Source of the DNA: Arthrobacter frigidicola
Lineage (GTDB): Bacteria; Actinomycetota; Actinomycetes; Actinomycetales; Micrococcaceae
Assembly (NCBI GenBank): GCA_003602285.1
Contig: QZVU01000011.1
Location: forward strand, 1 to 40,439
Length of the DNA: 40,439 nt
Direction: 5' to 3'
Position 1 is the first letter of the stretch, and each line of letters begins with the position of its first letter. The notes under the pieces were generated by a model. The model was not told the origin of the DNA and searched no databases. It saw nothing but the letters and a program-made list of their open reading frames with translations. Positions 32,771 to 40,412 of this stretch are shown here, in pieces. A program made the position numbers and the translations under genes.

Positions 32771-32969
32771 GGGATTCTCCAGGAGTGACGTCGGTGCGGG
32801 GCCGGAGGCTCGGGGAGCTCACTGCGGAGCTCCCTCCCGGGACACACGGAATCACCGCCCTCCACCGAGCGGCAAGCAATTGCTTGAACTCTGGCTCACA
32901 GAGAAAATCGGAGTCTCACTGCCGATAAAATACACCGACGAAACGGCGGACGCCATGGAGAATTTGCCT

Positions 32970-33737
32970 ATGGCGGCGGGAAACCCAATGGTCGATCCGA
33001 TGCACTTTGACCGGTGGGCCGGGGCGTACGAAAGATTCCGCCCGCCCTATCCGGGTGCACTGTGGGAGCGGCTGCGTGACCTTGGCCTGATGCTGCCGGG
33101 CAGGCGCGCGGTCGAACTGGGCGCCGGCTCCGGGCAGGCGACGGCAGCCCTGGTCGAGGCCGGGCTCAGCGTGACGGCCGTCGAACCCGGTCCGAACCTC
33201 GCCGGGAGGCTGCGGGCGCGCCTGCCGGAGGTCACCGTGCTGGCCGGCACGGCCGAAGAGGCCGAACTGCCGGAGGCCGGCTTCGATCTGGCCGTGGCGG
33301 CCACCTCCGTGCACTGGCTGAATCTCGAAATCGTCCTGCCGAAGCTGCACCGGACACTGGTACCCGGCAGCAGTTTCGCCGTGTGGCGCACGGCCTTCGG
33401 TGATCCGGCGGTCAGGACGCGCTTCCGCGAGCGGACCGGACAGATTGTCGGGAGACGGCGCGCGGCTTCGGCGAGGCCCGGCCCCGGCGAACTGGATACC
33501 GCGGGATGGGTGAGGGAGCTGACCGCGGGCGGACTGTTCGCTGAAGTCTCGACGGATACCTTTCGGTGGAGCATCGTGCTCGGCGCCGATGAGGTCCACG
33601 GCCTCTTCAGCACCTTCAGCAACTGGAGCGCGGCGGAGGTCGAGGAGGCCACCCAGGCCGTGCGCGACCTTGGAGGCAGCGTCACCGAGCACTACGTCAC
33701 GCCGCTGATTGTGCTGGAACGCGCAGCCTCCCCGTAG
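32970..33737 (+). CDS. Class I SAM-dependent methyltransferase
   Basis: A 255-residue methyltransferase beginning FDRWAGAYERFRPPYPGALW, the usual lead-in. Motif I is VELGAGSGQATAAL (about 48-61), motif II VTAVEPGP, and motif IV GFDLAVAATSVHWLN. It looks like the ubiE/trans-aconitate type, of unknown substrate. I chose ATG at 32970 for the GGAG nine bases upstream; in-frame ATGs at 32955 and 33000 are alternatives. The frame stays open far upstream through the pentapeptide gene, but that part is not coding on this strand. Confidence 0.87.
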   Translation: MAAGNPMVDPMHFDRWAGAYERFRPPYPGALWERLRDLGLMLPGRRAVELGAGSGQATAALVEAGLSVTAVEPGPNLAGRLRARLPEVTVLAGTAEEAELPEAGFDLAVAATSVHWLNLEIVLPKLHRTLVPGSSFAVWRTAFGDPAVRTRFRERTGQIVGRRRAASARPGPGELDTAGWVRELTAGGLFAEVSTDTFRWSIVLGADEVHGLFSTFSNWSAAEVEEATQAVRDLGGSVTEHYVTPLIVLERAASP

Positions 33738-33786
33738 CGCGGCGGCGGCGCGTCCGCAGGCGGGGTGCAGTTCAGTTCCCTCGTTT

Positions 33787-33827
33787 CACAGAACAGACCG
33801 ACTAGTCGGTCTGTTCTGTGCTAAAGT
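33787..33827 (+). promoter_or_regulatory. 34-bp perfect palindrome and -10 box of the TetR-GAP operon
   Basis: Bases 33787-33820 form an unbroken perfect palindrome of 34 bases centred on ACTAGT (33801-33806). Its arms read CACAGAACAGACCG and CGGTCTGTTCTGTG outwards of the centre. Directly after it is TAAAGT (33822-33827), six bases before the TetR ATG. The palindrome covers the -35 region and reaches the -10 box, so it is the likely operator of this TetR protein. The core contains GACCGACTAGTCGGTC, resembling classic TetR-family operators. Confidence 0.75.
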
Positions 33828-33833
33828 TCGTGC

Positions 33834-34343
33834 ATGAGCAACCGGGAACGCATCCTGCAGACGGCACGGCGGCTTGCCATCGAAGCCGGTTCCGTCCCCT
33901 CCCTTGACGCCGTCGCCGCGGCATCGGGGGTCTCCAAGGGCGGACTCATGCATCACTTCCGCTCGAGGGCCGCGCTCCTTGACGGCATCGCCGCCCAGGC
34001 CATCGAGGCGATGGACGAGGCACTGGCCGCCGCGGCCGGGCGCGGGAACGTGACCGAGACGTGGCTGCGCCTGTCCATGTCGCGCGAGGACGCCGACCTG
34101 TACCGGGCCCTGCTGGTGTCCTTCACCGACTCCGGCTCGACAACGGAGGCCCTGCTTCGACGGTCGGCGGAGGCTACCGAGCGGTGGGAACGCCTGATCA
34201 CCGAGGAGATGGGCGACCCCGTGGCGGCGGCCGTCATCCGGCTCCTGGGGGACGGCATGGTCATGAACTCGGTGACCGGCGACCGGCTGCCGCCGCTTGA
34301 GTCGGTGCTCGAGTGGTTGAAGCCGAGGACGGGCAGGGCGTGA
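33834..34343 (+). CDS. TetR family transcriptional regulator
   Basis: A 169-residue regulator. The N-terminal helix-turn-helix is SNRERILQTARRLAIEAG, VPSLDAVAAASGVSKGGLMH and HFRSRAALLDGIA, a standard TetR DNA-binding domain. The ligand domain is short and lacks a motif that would name the inducer. It should repress its own operon through the 34-bp palindrome that ends 13 bases upstream of the ATG. There is no ribosome-binding site: TAAAGT-N6-ATG indicates a leaderless transcript. Its stop overlaps the next gene (GTGA), so the GAP-family gene is the likely target. Confidence 0.9.
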   Translation: MSNRERILQTARRLAIEAGSVPSLDAVAAASGVSKGGLMHHFRSRAALLDGIAAQAIEAMDEALAAAAGRGNVTETWLRLSMSREDADLYRALLVSFTDSGSTTEALLRRSAEATERWERLITEEMGDPVAAAVIRLLGDGMVMNSVTGDRLPPLESVLEWLKPRTGRA

Positions 34344-35002
34344 GCGGGGGGCTGCTGGCCGCCATCGCCGGGCTCGCGGTCGCGGATTCCTTCAATCCCG
34401 TCACAATCGTGGCGATCACCCTGATCCTCCTGACGGTGCGCACGCGGCCGCTGGCCTCGGCCATCACCTTCGTCCTGGGCGCCATGAGCACCGTTGCCGT
34501 GCTGGGAGCCGCGATCTTCCTCGGTGCCGATGCGGCAGCGGGGGCGGTGGGAGACGGCCTCATCTGGCTGCGGCGGATTGTCTTCCTCGTCGCCGCGGCC
34601 GCCCTCTTCACGGCCGGCATTCGACGGTTCAAGGACCGCCCGCGGAAGGGCGTCAACCTGCCGTCCTGGTTCGGCGTCGGGACCGCCTTCCCTCTCGGGG
34701 TGCTGATGACCGGCGCTGACCTCCCGAACGCCTTCCCCTACTTCATCGCCATAGAGCGCCTGATCGACGCCGATACCGGATTGACCGCGGGCCTGCTGAT
34801 TCTCGCCGGATACTCAATTGTGTACTGCATCCCCTGCCTGATCCTCCTGGCGCTCGGCATGGCACACGGCGGAAAGGTCCGGGCCCGCCTTCAGTCCGTC
34901 TACGACCGTTTCTCCACGGGCACCCTCAAGCGGTCGATCCCCGCGGCCCTTGCGCTCCTCCTCCTCGCCGCCGGAGTCCTCGCCATCGCGCTGTGGCCCT
35001 GA
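34340..35002 (+). CDS. GAP family membrane transporter-like protein
   Basis: A 220-residue polytopic protein with six helices: LLAAIAGLAVADSFNPVTIV, PLASAITFVLGAMSTVAVLG, VFLVAAAALFTAG and others. The NPV turn in the first helix and the later GADLPNAFPYF resemble the GAP/LysE-like family (Sap or sulfolipid-addressing proteins) of actinobacteria, related to exporters. The GTG start overlaps the TetR stop by four bases, so it is probably controlled by that regulator. It converges with the ABC-F gene, leaving three bases between the stops. Confidence 0.75.
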   Translation: MSGGLLAAIAGLAVADSFNPVTIVAITLILLTVRTRPLASAITFVLGAMSTVAVLGAAIFLGADAAAGAVGDGLIWLRRIVFLVAAAALFTAGIRRFKDRPRKGVNLPSWFGVGTAFPLGVLMTGADLPNAFPYFIAIERLIDADTGLTAGLLILAGYSIVYCIPCLILLALGMAHGGKVRARLQSVYDRFSTGTLKRSIPAALALLLLAAGVLAIALWP

Positions 35003-35005
35003 GCG

Positions 35006-36742
35006 TCACCGCACCCCGGTGACACCGAGCCGGCTCCCCTTCCAGGTGCGGCGCAGCCACCGGTCGTGGGAGGCGACGACGACGGCGCCCGGGTAGTCCG
35101 GGATCGCCGCCTCCAGCTGGGTGGCCAGAAACAGTGAGAGATGGTTGGTGGGTTCATCGAGCAGCAGCACGTCGGGCGGGTCGGCGAGCAGCACGGCCAG
35201 CGCGAGCCGGCGCTGCTGACCACCGCTGAGCGCCGCAACGGGCCGGTTTTCATCCCGCGGTGCAATCAGGCCGAAAGTCCGGAGGGGAACCTGTTCGGCG
35301 CGCGCCTCCCCCACGAGGTCCGCGTAGGCCCGCAGCGTCGTGCGGCCGGGGCCGCGCCTGCGGAAGTCGGGCAGGTCGACGTCCTGGGCCAGGAGGCCGG
35401 TCCGCAGGGACGGTGCCGCGGTGACGGTTCCGGTGGTGGGCAGGAGCGCTCCGGCGAGCAGGAGCAGCAGCGTGGACTTGCCCGATCCATTGGGTCCCGT
35501 GACCAGCACCTTCTCCCCCGCGCTGAGGGTCAGCGAAGTGGTACCGAGGCGGCCGGCGACGGCGGCGCCCGCAATCGTGAGGACCGGCCCGGTGTGCTGC
35601 GGGCCCGGCCCTGAAACCCTGCCGGCGGTGAGTCCCTGGAAGCGAAGTTCCCTGGGCGGCTTGCGGATTTGCCGCTCCTCGAGGACCTCGAGGCGGGCCC
35701 TCGCGTCATTGACCCGGCGGGACACCGTCTTGGCGTTCCGGTCGGAGTAGAACTTGGCCGAGCTGCGGGCCTCGGACCGCGGCGACCAGTCCTCGTGTCC
35801 CACGACGTAGTTGGACGGTGCCGCGGCCCGCAGCCGCGAGAGCTGCGCCTGTTCGTCACGGTACTGGCGGGCCCACCGTTCCCGGGCATCGAGGCGGGCG
35901 TGGAGATACTCGGTGTACGTGCCCGTGAACCGCACCACGCCGATGGCCGCTCCATCGCCGTCCCCAACCAGGGGCCCGGCCACCGCATGGGGCAGCGGCG
36001 CAGGATCAAGGTCGAGAAGCGACGTCACCACCTCGTCAAGGAACGCCCGGTCGTGGCTGGCGATGAGTACCGGTCCCGGCCACGACACCAGCAGACTGCG
36101 CAGGTAACCGGCGGCGTCGTCGTCGAGGTGGTTCGTCGGCTCGTCCAGCAGGAGCACGTCGGGCCTGCTCAGCAGCAGCCAGGCCAAGGACAGGCGTGAG
36201 CGCTGTCCCCCGGAGAGCTGCCCCGTTTCCCGGTCGGACGGCAGGTCCGCGAGGCCAAGACCCGCCACCGTGGCCGCGATGCGGGCATCGACATCCCAGG
36301 CGCCGATCCGCTCGGCGGCCGCCAGTGCCTCCGCAAAGTCGGTGGCCGCTGCCGCATCAGCTGGGCGCCGTGCAAGAGCCAGCCCCGCGGCGGTGACCGC
36401 GTCGGCGGCCGCGCGGACTGGGGCCACGGCGGATTCGAGCGCTTCGGCGATCGATGCTTCCGGCCCAAAGGGTGGCTCCTGGTGGCGCAGCCCCATGCGG
36501 GGCCGGTCGACACCTGGAAGCGCCACCGACACCGTTCCCCGATCGGGCGCCAGGAGGCCGGCAAGGATGCGCAGCAGGGTGGTCTTGCCCGATCCGTTGT
36601 CTCCAATGACACCGGTCCGGCCCGCCGGAACCGTAAAGGAGACGTCGGTGAGCACGCGCCGGGCACCGAACGAAATTGAGATGCCCTCAACCCCGAGATG
36701 CGCAGCGGCACGGCCGGGACGGGAAAAGAAAGAAGTGGTCAT
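35006..36742 (-). CDS. ABC-F family ATPase (ribosome-protection type)
   Basis: A 578-residue protein with two ABC ATPase domains and no membrane segment, i.e. an ABC-F protein acting on the ribosome. Domain 1 has Walker A GDNGSGKTT (47-55), signature LSGGQRSRLSLAWLL and Walker B LLLDEPTNHLDDDA. Domain 2 has GPNGSGKST, LSGGQQRRLALAVLL and VLLLDEPTNHLSLF. The linker between them is helical and charged, as in antibiotic-resistance members. Such proteins displace macrolides, lincosamides, streptogramins or pleuromutilins from the ribosome. ATG at 36742 has AAGGA five bases upstream. The 90-base leader with a three-codon ORF supports a drug-induced gene. Confidence 0.9.
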   Translation of the reverse strand: MTTSFFSRPGRAAAHLGVEGISISFGARRVLTDVSFTVPAGRTGVIGDNGSGKTTLLRILAGLLAPDRGTVSVALPGVDRPRMGLRHQEPPFGPEASIAEALESAVAPVRAAADAVTAAGLALARRPADAAAATDFAEALAAAERIGAWDVDARIAATVAGLGLADLPSDRETGQLSGGQRSRLSLAWLLLSRPDVLLLDEPTNHLDDDAAGYLRSLLVSWPGPVLIASHDRAFLDEVVTSLLDLDPAPLPHAVAGPLVGDGDGAAIGVVRFTGTYTEYLHARLDARERWARQYRDEQAQLSRLRAAAPSNYVVGHEDWSPRSEARSSAKFYSDRNAKTVSRRVNDARARLEVLEERQIRKPPRELRFQGLTAGRVSGPGPQHTGPVLTIAGAAVAGRLGTTSLTLSAGEKVLVTGPNGSGKSTLLLLLAGALLPTTGTVTAAPSLRTGLLAQDVDLPDFRRRGPGRTTLRAYADLVGEARAEQVPLRTFGLIAPRDENRPVAALSGGQQRRLALAVLLADPPDVLLLDEPTNHLSLFLATQLEAAIPDYPGAVVVASHDRWLRRTWKGSRLGVTGVR

Positions 36743-36832
36743 GGGGATCCTTGACGTCGATCGACCTCCCGCCGGGCATCGGCCGCGGACGCAGGAGAGG
36801 AACGAGGATCACAGGAACATGGACCAACTATA
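36743..36832 (-). promoter_or_regulatory. Attenuator-like leader of the ABC-F gene
   Basis: Reading the minus strand from 36832: -10 box TATAGT (36827-36832), six bases, then a three-codon ORF (36820-36809), then the ABC-F start at 36742. GATCCT right at the ORF stop (36805-36810) is the exact complement of AGGATC (36746-36751), which contains most of the ABC-F ribosome-binding site. Between them CUCCUGC (36791-36797) can pair with GCGGGAG (36766-36772), including one G-U, giving nested stems. A ribosome stalled on the short ORF would free the ribosome-binding site. A weak TTGCGC at 36852-36857 could be the -35 box. Confidence 0.65.
36809..36820 (-). CDS. Three-codon upstream ORF (Met-Phe-Leu-stop)
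   Basis: ATG TTC CTG TGA, starting six bases after TATAGT, so the transcript would begin at this ATG and the ribosome would load on a leaderless start. It ends 66 bases before the ABC-F ATG. Its stop overlaps the segment that can pair with the downstream ribosome-binding site. Very short leader ORFs are known upstream of ABC-F and other ribosome-targeting resistance genes; this one is inferred from position and pairing. Confidence 0.55.
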   Translation of the reverse strand: MFL

Positions 36833-36936
36833 GGCACACGGGGATCGCCGGGCGCAAGGGTGCGGCGCCGCCGGCGCCACTGCGGCTCCGCCGTGGCCGC
36901 GTCGGGCCGACTTGTTGTTGGACTACCGTAGAAGGC

Positions 36937-37602
36937 ATGCCTCTTGCCCTTGTCACCGGAGCCGCCCGCAGCAACAGCATCGCCGCAGGGATCGTGCCCC
37001 GGCTGAAATCCGACGGGTGGGAGGTTGCCACCAGCGATCTGGACACCACTGATTACCCCTGCGACCTGTCCCGACCGACCGGCCCCGACGAGCTCTTCGC
37101 CGCCGTCACTCGGGACCGCGGGCCGGTCAGCGCGCTCATCCTGAGCCACGCCCACGATGTCGAAACGGGGATCCTTGACACCACCGCGGAGAGCTTCGAT
37201 CTTCACACCGCGGTCAATGCCCGCGCCAGCCTGCTGCTGATCGCCGCCTTCGCCCGGCAGGCACCACCCAGCGGCGGGGCCATCATCGCGTTCACGAGCG
37301 ACCACACCACCGGCAACCTGCCCTACGGCGCCTCCAAGGGAGCCCTTGACCGCATCGTCATCTCCGCGGCCCGCGAGTTCGGCCCGCGCGGGATCTCCGC
37401 CAATGTCGTCAGCCCGGGCCCGATCGACACCGGCTGGATGAACGAGGACCTGCGCAACACCCTGACGCCGCACCACCCACTGGGCCGCCTCGGCACGCCC
37501 GCCGACATCGCCGGCGTCGTCTCGTTCCTTATCTCCCCGGAGGGGCGCTGGATCACCGGGCAGCTTCTCTTCGCCGACGGCGGTTTTTCGGCCCGCTTCT
37601 GA
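36937..37602 (+). CDS. Short-chain dehydrogenase/reductase
   Basis: A 221-residue SDR with the catalytic YGASK (Tyr130, Lys134) and the supporting Ser in IIAFTSDHTTGNL, then the usual PGPIDTGWM after the active site. The nucleotide-binding start is unusual: LVTGAARSNSIAAGIVPRL replaces the classic TGxxxGIG with TGAARSNSIA, so cofactor binding may differ. ATG at 36937 lies seven bases after TACCGT and has no proper ribosome-binding site (AGAAGG too close), so it is likely leaderless. Divergent from the ABC-F gene. Substrate unknown. Confidence 0.87.
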   Translation: MPLALVTGAARSNSIAAGIVPRLKSDGWEVATSDLDTTDYPCDLSRPTGPDELFAAVTRDRGPVSALILSHAHDVETGILDTTAESFDLHTAVNARASLLLIAAFARQAPPSGGAIIAFTSDHTTGNLPYGASKGALDRIVISAAREFGPRGISANVVSPGPIDTGWMNEDLRNTLTPHHPLGRLGTPADIAGVVSFLISPEGRWITGQLLFADGGFSARF

Positions 37603-37648
37603 CCGGGCCGGACGTCAACACGTTCCAGGACAGGTGCGCGCTGCTGCA

Positions 37649-37654
37649 TAGACT
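37649..37654 (+). promoter_or_regulatory. Leaderless -10 box of the nucleotidyltransferase gene
   Basis: TAGACT, six bases (GCGGGC), then the ATG at 37661. It is the third copy of this exact hexamer and spacing in the window. Confidence 0.55.
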
Positions 37655-37660
37655 GCGGGC

Positions 37661-38428
37661 ATGGATGACTCCGCTTTCCTCGGGTCGGTCGTGGACACCC
37701 TTGCCTCCCTGCCCGGGGTGCAGGCCGTGGCGTTGGGCGGCTCACGCGCAGAGGGAACGCACACCGATTCCAGCGACTGGGATTTCGGTCTCTACTACCG
37801 CGGCCGCTTCGACCCTGAGGCCCTGCGCAAGGTCGGATGGCCGGGCGAGGTGTCGGACATCGGAGGATGGGGCGGTGGCGTCTTCAATGGAGGCGCCTGG
37901 CTGACCATCGAGGGGAGGCGGGTCGACGTGCACTACCGGGACCTGGTGTCCGTCGAGCACGAAATGTCCGAGGCCGAACACGGCAGGTTCCGGGTGGAGC
38001 CCCTCTTGTTCCACCTCGCAGGCATCCCCTCCTACCTGGTCGTCGGGGAGCTGAGCATGAACCAGGTGCTGTACGGAAAGCTTCCCCGGCCTATCTACCC
38101 CGACAGGCTGCGCGTGGCCGCCTCCGACGCCTGGTGGGCTTCCGCCAGCCACCTCTTCGACTACGCCGGAAATGCCCATGCCAGGGCCGGCTGCTTCGCC
38201 CAGTGCCTCGGACTGACCGCGCAGGCCGCCACCCACGCCGCACACGCCGTCCTTGCCGCCCGGGGTCAGTGGCCCTCCAACGAGAAAACGCTCCTGACCC
38301 GGGCCGGAGTCGCCTCCATCGACGGCATCTTCAACAGCACCGGCCCGGCCCCCGAGGCCCTCGTCCGTACCGTGCAGGCGACGCAAAGCCTCTGTGCGGC
38401 AGCACTGGAAGCCGCCCGGACCGCCTAG
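37661..38428 (+). CDS. Nucleotidyltransferase-domain protein
   Basis: A 255-residue protein with the polymerase-beta nucleotidyltransferase signature VALGGSRAEGTHTDSSDWDF (GGS...SDWD) near residues 25-45. A third acidic residue is probably RRVDVHYRD. The C-terminal half is helical (WWASASHLFDYAGNAHARAG, LTAQAATHAAHAVLAARGQ), like the helical domain of adenylyltransferases that act on aminoglycosides or similar molecules. It could modify an antibiotic, but no motif separates that from other roles. The promoter has leaderless spacing. Confidence 0.82.
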   Translation: MDDSAFLGSVVDTLASLPGVQAVALGGSRAEGTHTDSSDWDFGLYYRGRFDPEALRKVGWPGEVSDIGGWGGGVFNGGAWLTIEGRRVDVHYRDLVSVEHEMSEAEHGRFRVEPLLFHLAGIPSYLVVGELSMNQVLYGKLPRPIYPDRLRVAASDAWWASASHLFDYAGNAHARAGCFAQCLGLTAQAATHAAHAVLAARGQWPSNEKTLLTRAGVASIDGIFNSTGPAPEALVRTVQATQSLCAAALEAARTA

Positions 38429-38513
38429 CTCGCGCTCCGGCCGCCGCGGTCGAAAACGGGGGGAAGCCAGCGAGCGGGACAGGACGACGCGGACGACGTC
38501 GTGACGACCGCCT

Positions 38514-39236
38514 TCAGAGGTGCCGTAGATACCGCTGCGGAGCGGTGAGGAACTGCTGCCAGTTGATCACCAGGTCCAGCTCGTCCCACTCCCGGCGGCG
38601 ATAGCCCCACTCTCCCAGTTCCAGTATCCGTGCGCCCGGCAGCGCGGCGAGCAGCGGTGAGTGGGTTGACATGACCACCTGAGACTTGCCCGTGGCGACC
38701 TTGTCCTTGAGCATGCCCAACAACGCCAGGCATCCCGAGAACGACAGCGCCGATTCCGGTTCGTCCAGAATCCACAGTCCGGGACCCTCAAAACGGTCCC
38801 CAACAAGATGCAGGAAGGATTCGCCGTGGGACATCTCGTGGAAGGTGAGGTCGGGCCGATACAGGCTGGGGTTCGCCTCGAGGTAGCTGTAGAAACCATG
38901 CATGGTCTCGGCGCGCAGGAAGTACCCGCGCCGGGCCGCACCTGCATTGCGAATCAGCTGCAGATGCTCGGCGAGCGCGGATTCCGACGCGCGGGTGCTG
39001 TTCCGGGCGCCGGTTGATCCTCCCTCGGCGGAGAGCCCGTACGCCAGGGCGAGCGCTTCAATGATCGTTGACTTCCCTGAGCCGTTCTCCCCCACCAGCA
39101 CGGTGGCCGGTGCGAGGTCCAGCCCGTCGTCGAGCAACTGGCGGACCGGGGCGAGAGTCGCCGGCCAGACGCTTCGGTCCAACCTGTTCAGCTCGTGCTC
39201 ACTCACTGCGCGGAGCGGGTACTGCTTGCGTCTCAT
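38514..39236 (-). CDS. AAA family ATPase (RecF/SMC-like, COG3910 type)
   Basis: A 240-residue ATPase with Walker A VLVGENGSGKSTIIEAL (about 48-64), a lid region with a serine-rich insert, the signature-like MSHGESFLHLV, Walker B GLWILDEPESALSF and the switch VVMSTHSPLLAALPGA. These mark an ABC-like AAA protein of the predicted-ATPase type without membrane parts. Its exact role is unknown; related ATPases occur in repair and in anti-phage systems. ATG at 39236 was chosen because the protein starts well there (MRRKQYPLRAVSEHELN); a CACACT lies five bases upstream. It is divergent from a GIY-YIG gene 88 bases away. Confidence 0.8.
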   Translation of the reverse strand: MRRKQYPLRAVSEHELNRLDRSVWPATLAPVRQLLDDGLDLAPATVLVGENGSGKSTIIEALALAYGLSAEGGSTGARNSTRASESALAEHLQLIRNAGAARRGYFLRAETMHGFYSYLEANPSLYRPDLTFHEMSHGESFLHLVGDRFEGPGLWILDEPESALSFSGCLALLGMLKDKVATGKSQVVMSTHSPLLAALPGARILELGEWGYRRREWDELDLVINWQQFLTAPQRYLRHL

Positions 39237-39324
39237 GCGCCAGTGTGACACGGTCAGGGGCGACGCGGACCCGGCCGCCCGCCCCGCCTTGCGCATGGGA
39301 GTCGCGGGCGACAGAATCGAACGT

Positions 39325-39903
39325 ATGTACGACTCCCCGCCGAGCGCCCGCCACTGCGTGCTGCCCGGCGGGGACGGGCGCCCCTGCGGCCGGCCCGCAT
39401 GCGACTCCCCGTTCCCGCTTTGCCCCGCCCACGTGGCCGCCGTGCTGGACTGGGCGGATATCGAGCTGGGCCGCACCGACGTCCTGCCCGGGCCCTGTCT
39501 GGCCTGCGGGTCGCGGATCGGCGTGAAGTACCCCTCCGGCTGGGTCTGCGCGGCCTGCGAATGGCGCGTGGGGGACGCCCCCGACGGGGACCTGCCGCCC
39601 CCACGGGTCGACGTCGTCTACTACATCCGCTTCCAGGACCGGATCAAGATCGGCACGACGGCGAACCCGCGCCAACGGCTCGCACGGCTCTGGCACGACG
39701 AGGTGCTGGCCTTCGAGCAGGGCGACCGGCTCGTCGAGCACCGCCGCCACGAACAATTTGCGCGCTGGCGCCTGAACCGCTCCGAGTGGTTCGAGCCGAC
39801 GCCGGCGCTCGAGGAACACATCCGCACGCTGGCCGCGGGCGTCGACGATCCGTGGGCACGCTATGCCCGCTGGGTGGGAGAGGCGGCCGCGCTGCGGGGG
39901 TGA
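39325..39903 (+). CDS. GIY-YIG-like (T5orf172/Mug113) nuclease-domain protein with Cys clusters
   Basis: A 192-residue protein. The N-terminal 70 residues contain several Cys and a His (HCVLPGGDGRPCGRPACDSP, LCPAH) and a CxxC-x13-CxxC ribbon (CLACGSR... WVCAACEW). Then VDVVYYIRFQDRIKIGTTAN and PRQRLARLW form a T5orf172/Mug113-type GIY-YIG domain (YYI and IKIGTT motifs). This family includes DNA nucleases and related domains of phages and bacteria. ATG at 39325 lies seven bases after CAGAAT, so it may be leaderless. Divergent from the AAA ATPase. The function is not known. Confidence 0.78.
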   Translation: MYDSPPSARHCVLPGGDGRPCGRPACDSPFPLCPAHVAAVLDWADIELGRTDVLPGPCLACGSRIGVKYPSGWVCAACEWRVGDAPDGDLPPPRVDVVYYIRFQDRIKIGTTANPRQRLARLWHDEVLAFEQGDRLVEHRRHEQFARWRLNRSEWFEPTPALEEHIRTLAAGVDDPWARYARWVGEAAALRG

Positions 39904-39920
39904 GCCCGCCGGTACCCGGG

Positions 39921-40412
39921 TCAAAGCCGCCCGCCGGGGCCCGGCCGCCGGTGAGCCTCGCGCACCGGAGGGTGCGGCCGAAGCCGCGCCTGGTCCGCCG
40001 CGGCGGTCCGGGACGACAGGGCGGCATCAATGAGGACCTCGGCCGCCGCCCGTGCCTGCAGGGCCGCGTCCGCGTTGCCCGCGATGGCGGCGGTCGTCTG
40101 CGCTCCCTCCGCCAGGATGGACAGCTGCGGCGCCAGCTGCGCGGGCGCGCCCGCTTCCTCTGCGAGACGGGCGACATATCGCTGAAATGCTTCCTTAGGT
40201 TCCCTGGCATAGGCGGCGGCCTCGAGGGTAATTCGGCGGTAAAGCTTTTTGAGCGACACGCCTGCGGCCGTCCGGAGTTCGTCCATGCCGACACGCGAGC
40301 GGTCATAAAACGTAAAATTCGTCCGATCGTTTGCTTGCCGAATTGTCGATGAGACGATGCAAACGCCAAGAGAGGAAGACCCCTCTCTCACATCAAAAGA
40401 AGGAAATAGCAC
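39921..40412 (-). pseudogene. TetR family gene with a large internal deletion
   Basis: The frame encodes VGMDELRTAAGVSLKKLYR, a TetR helix-turn-helix, then directly AFQRYVARLAEEAGAPAQLA and ILAEGAQTTAAIAGNADAAL, the end of the ligand domain of one TetR subfamily. Roughly 65 residues usually found between these are missing, replaced by RITLEAAAYAREPKE. The first helix before VGMDEL is also unrecognisable (FTFYDRSR). The DNA-binding and ligand parts thus remain only in pieces. The frame is open from a GTG at 40412 that touches the next gene, but there is no sign of a working protein. It faces the start of a likely alpha/beta hydrolase gene, a common TetR arrangement. Confidence 0.65.
40369..40388. 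repeat. Inverted repeat before the last gene
   Basis: A 7-bp inverted repeat AGAGAGG/CCTCTCT (40369-40375 and 40382-40388) with a six-base gap ends 24 bases before the ATG at 40413. A second one, CGTTTGC/GCAAACG (40328-40334 and 40359-40365), lies just upstream. They could be operator sites of the now broken TetR regulator or a leader hairpin. Confidence 0.35.

Noticed and set aside
38429-38513. GCTCGC/GCGAGC repeat between convergent genes as a terminator
   Set aside because: Only six base pairs over a loop of about 35 bases; not distinguishable from chance here.
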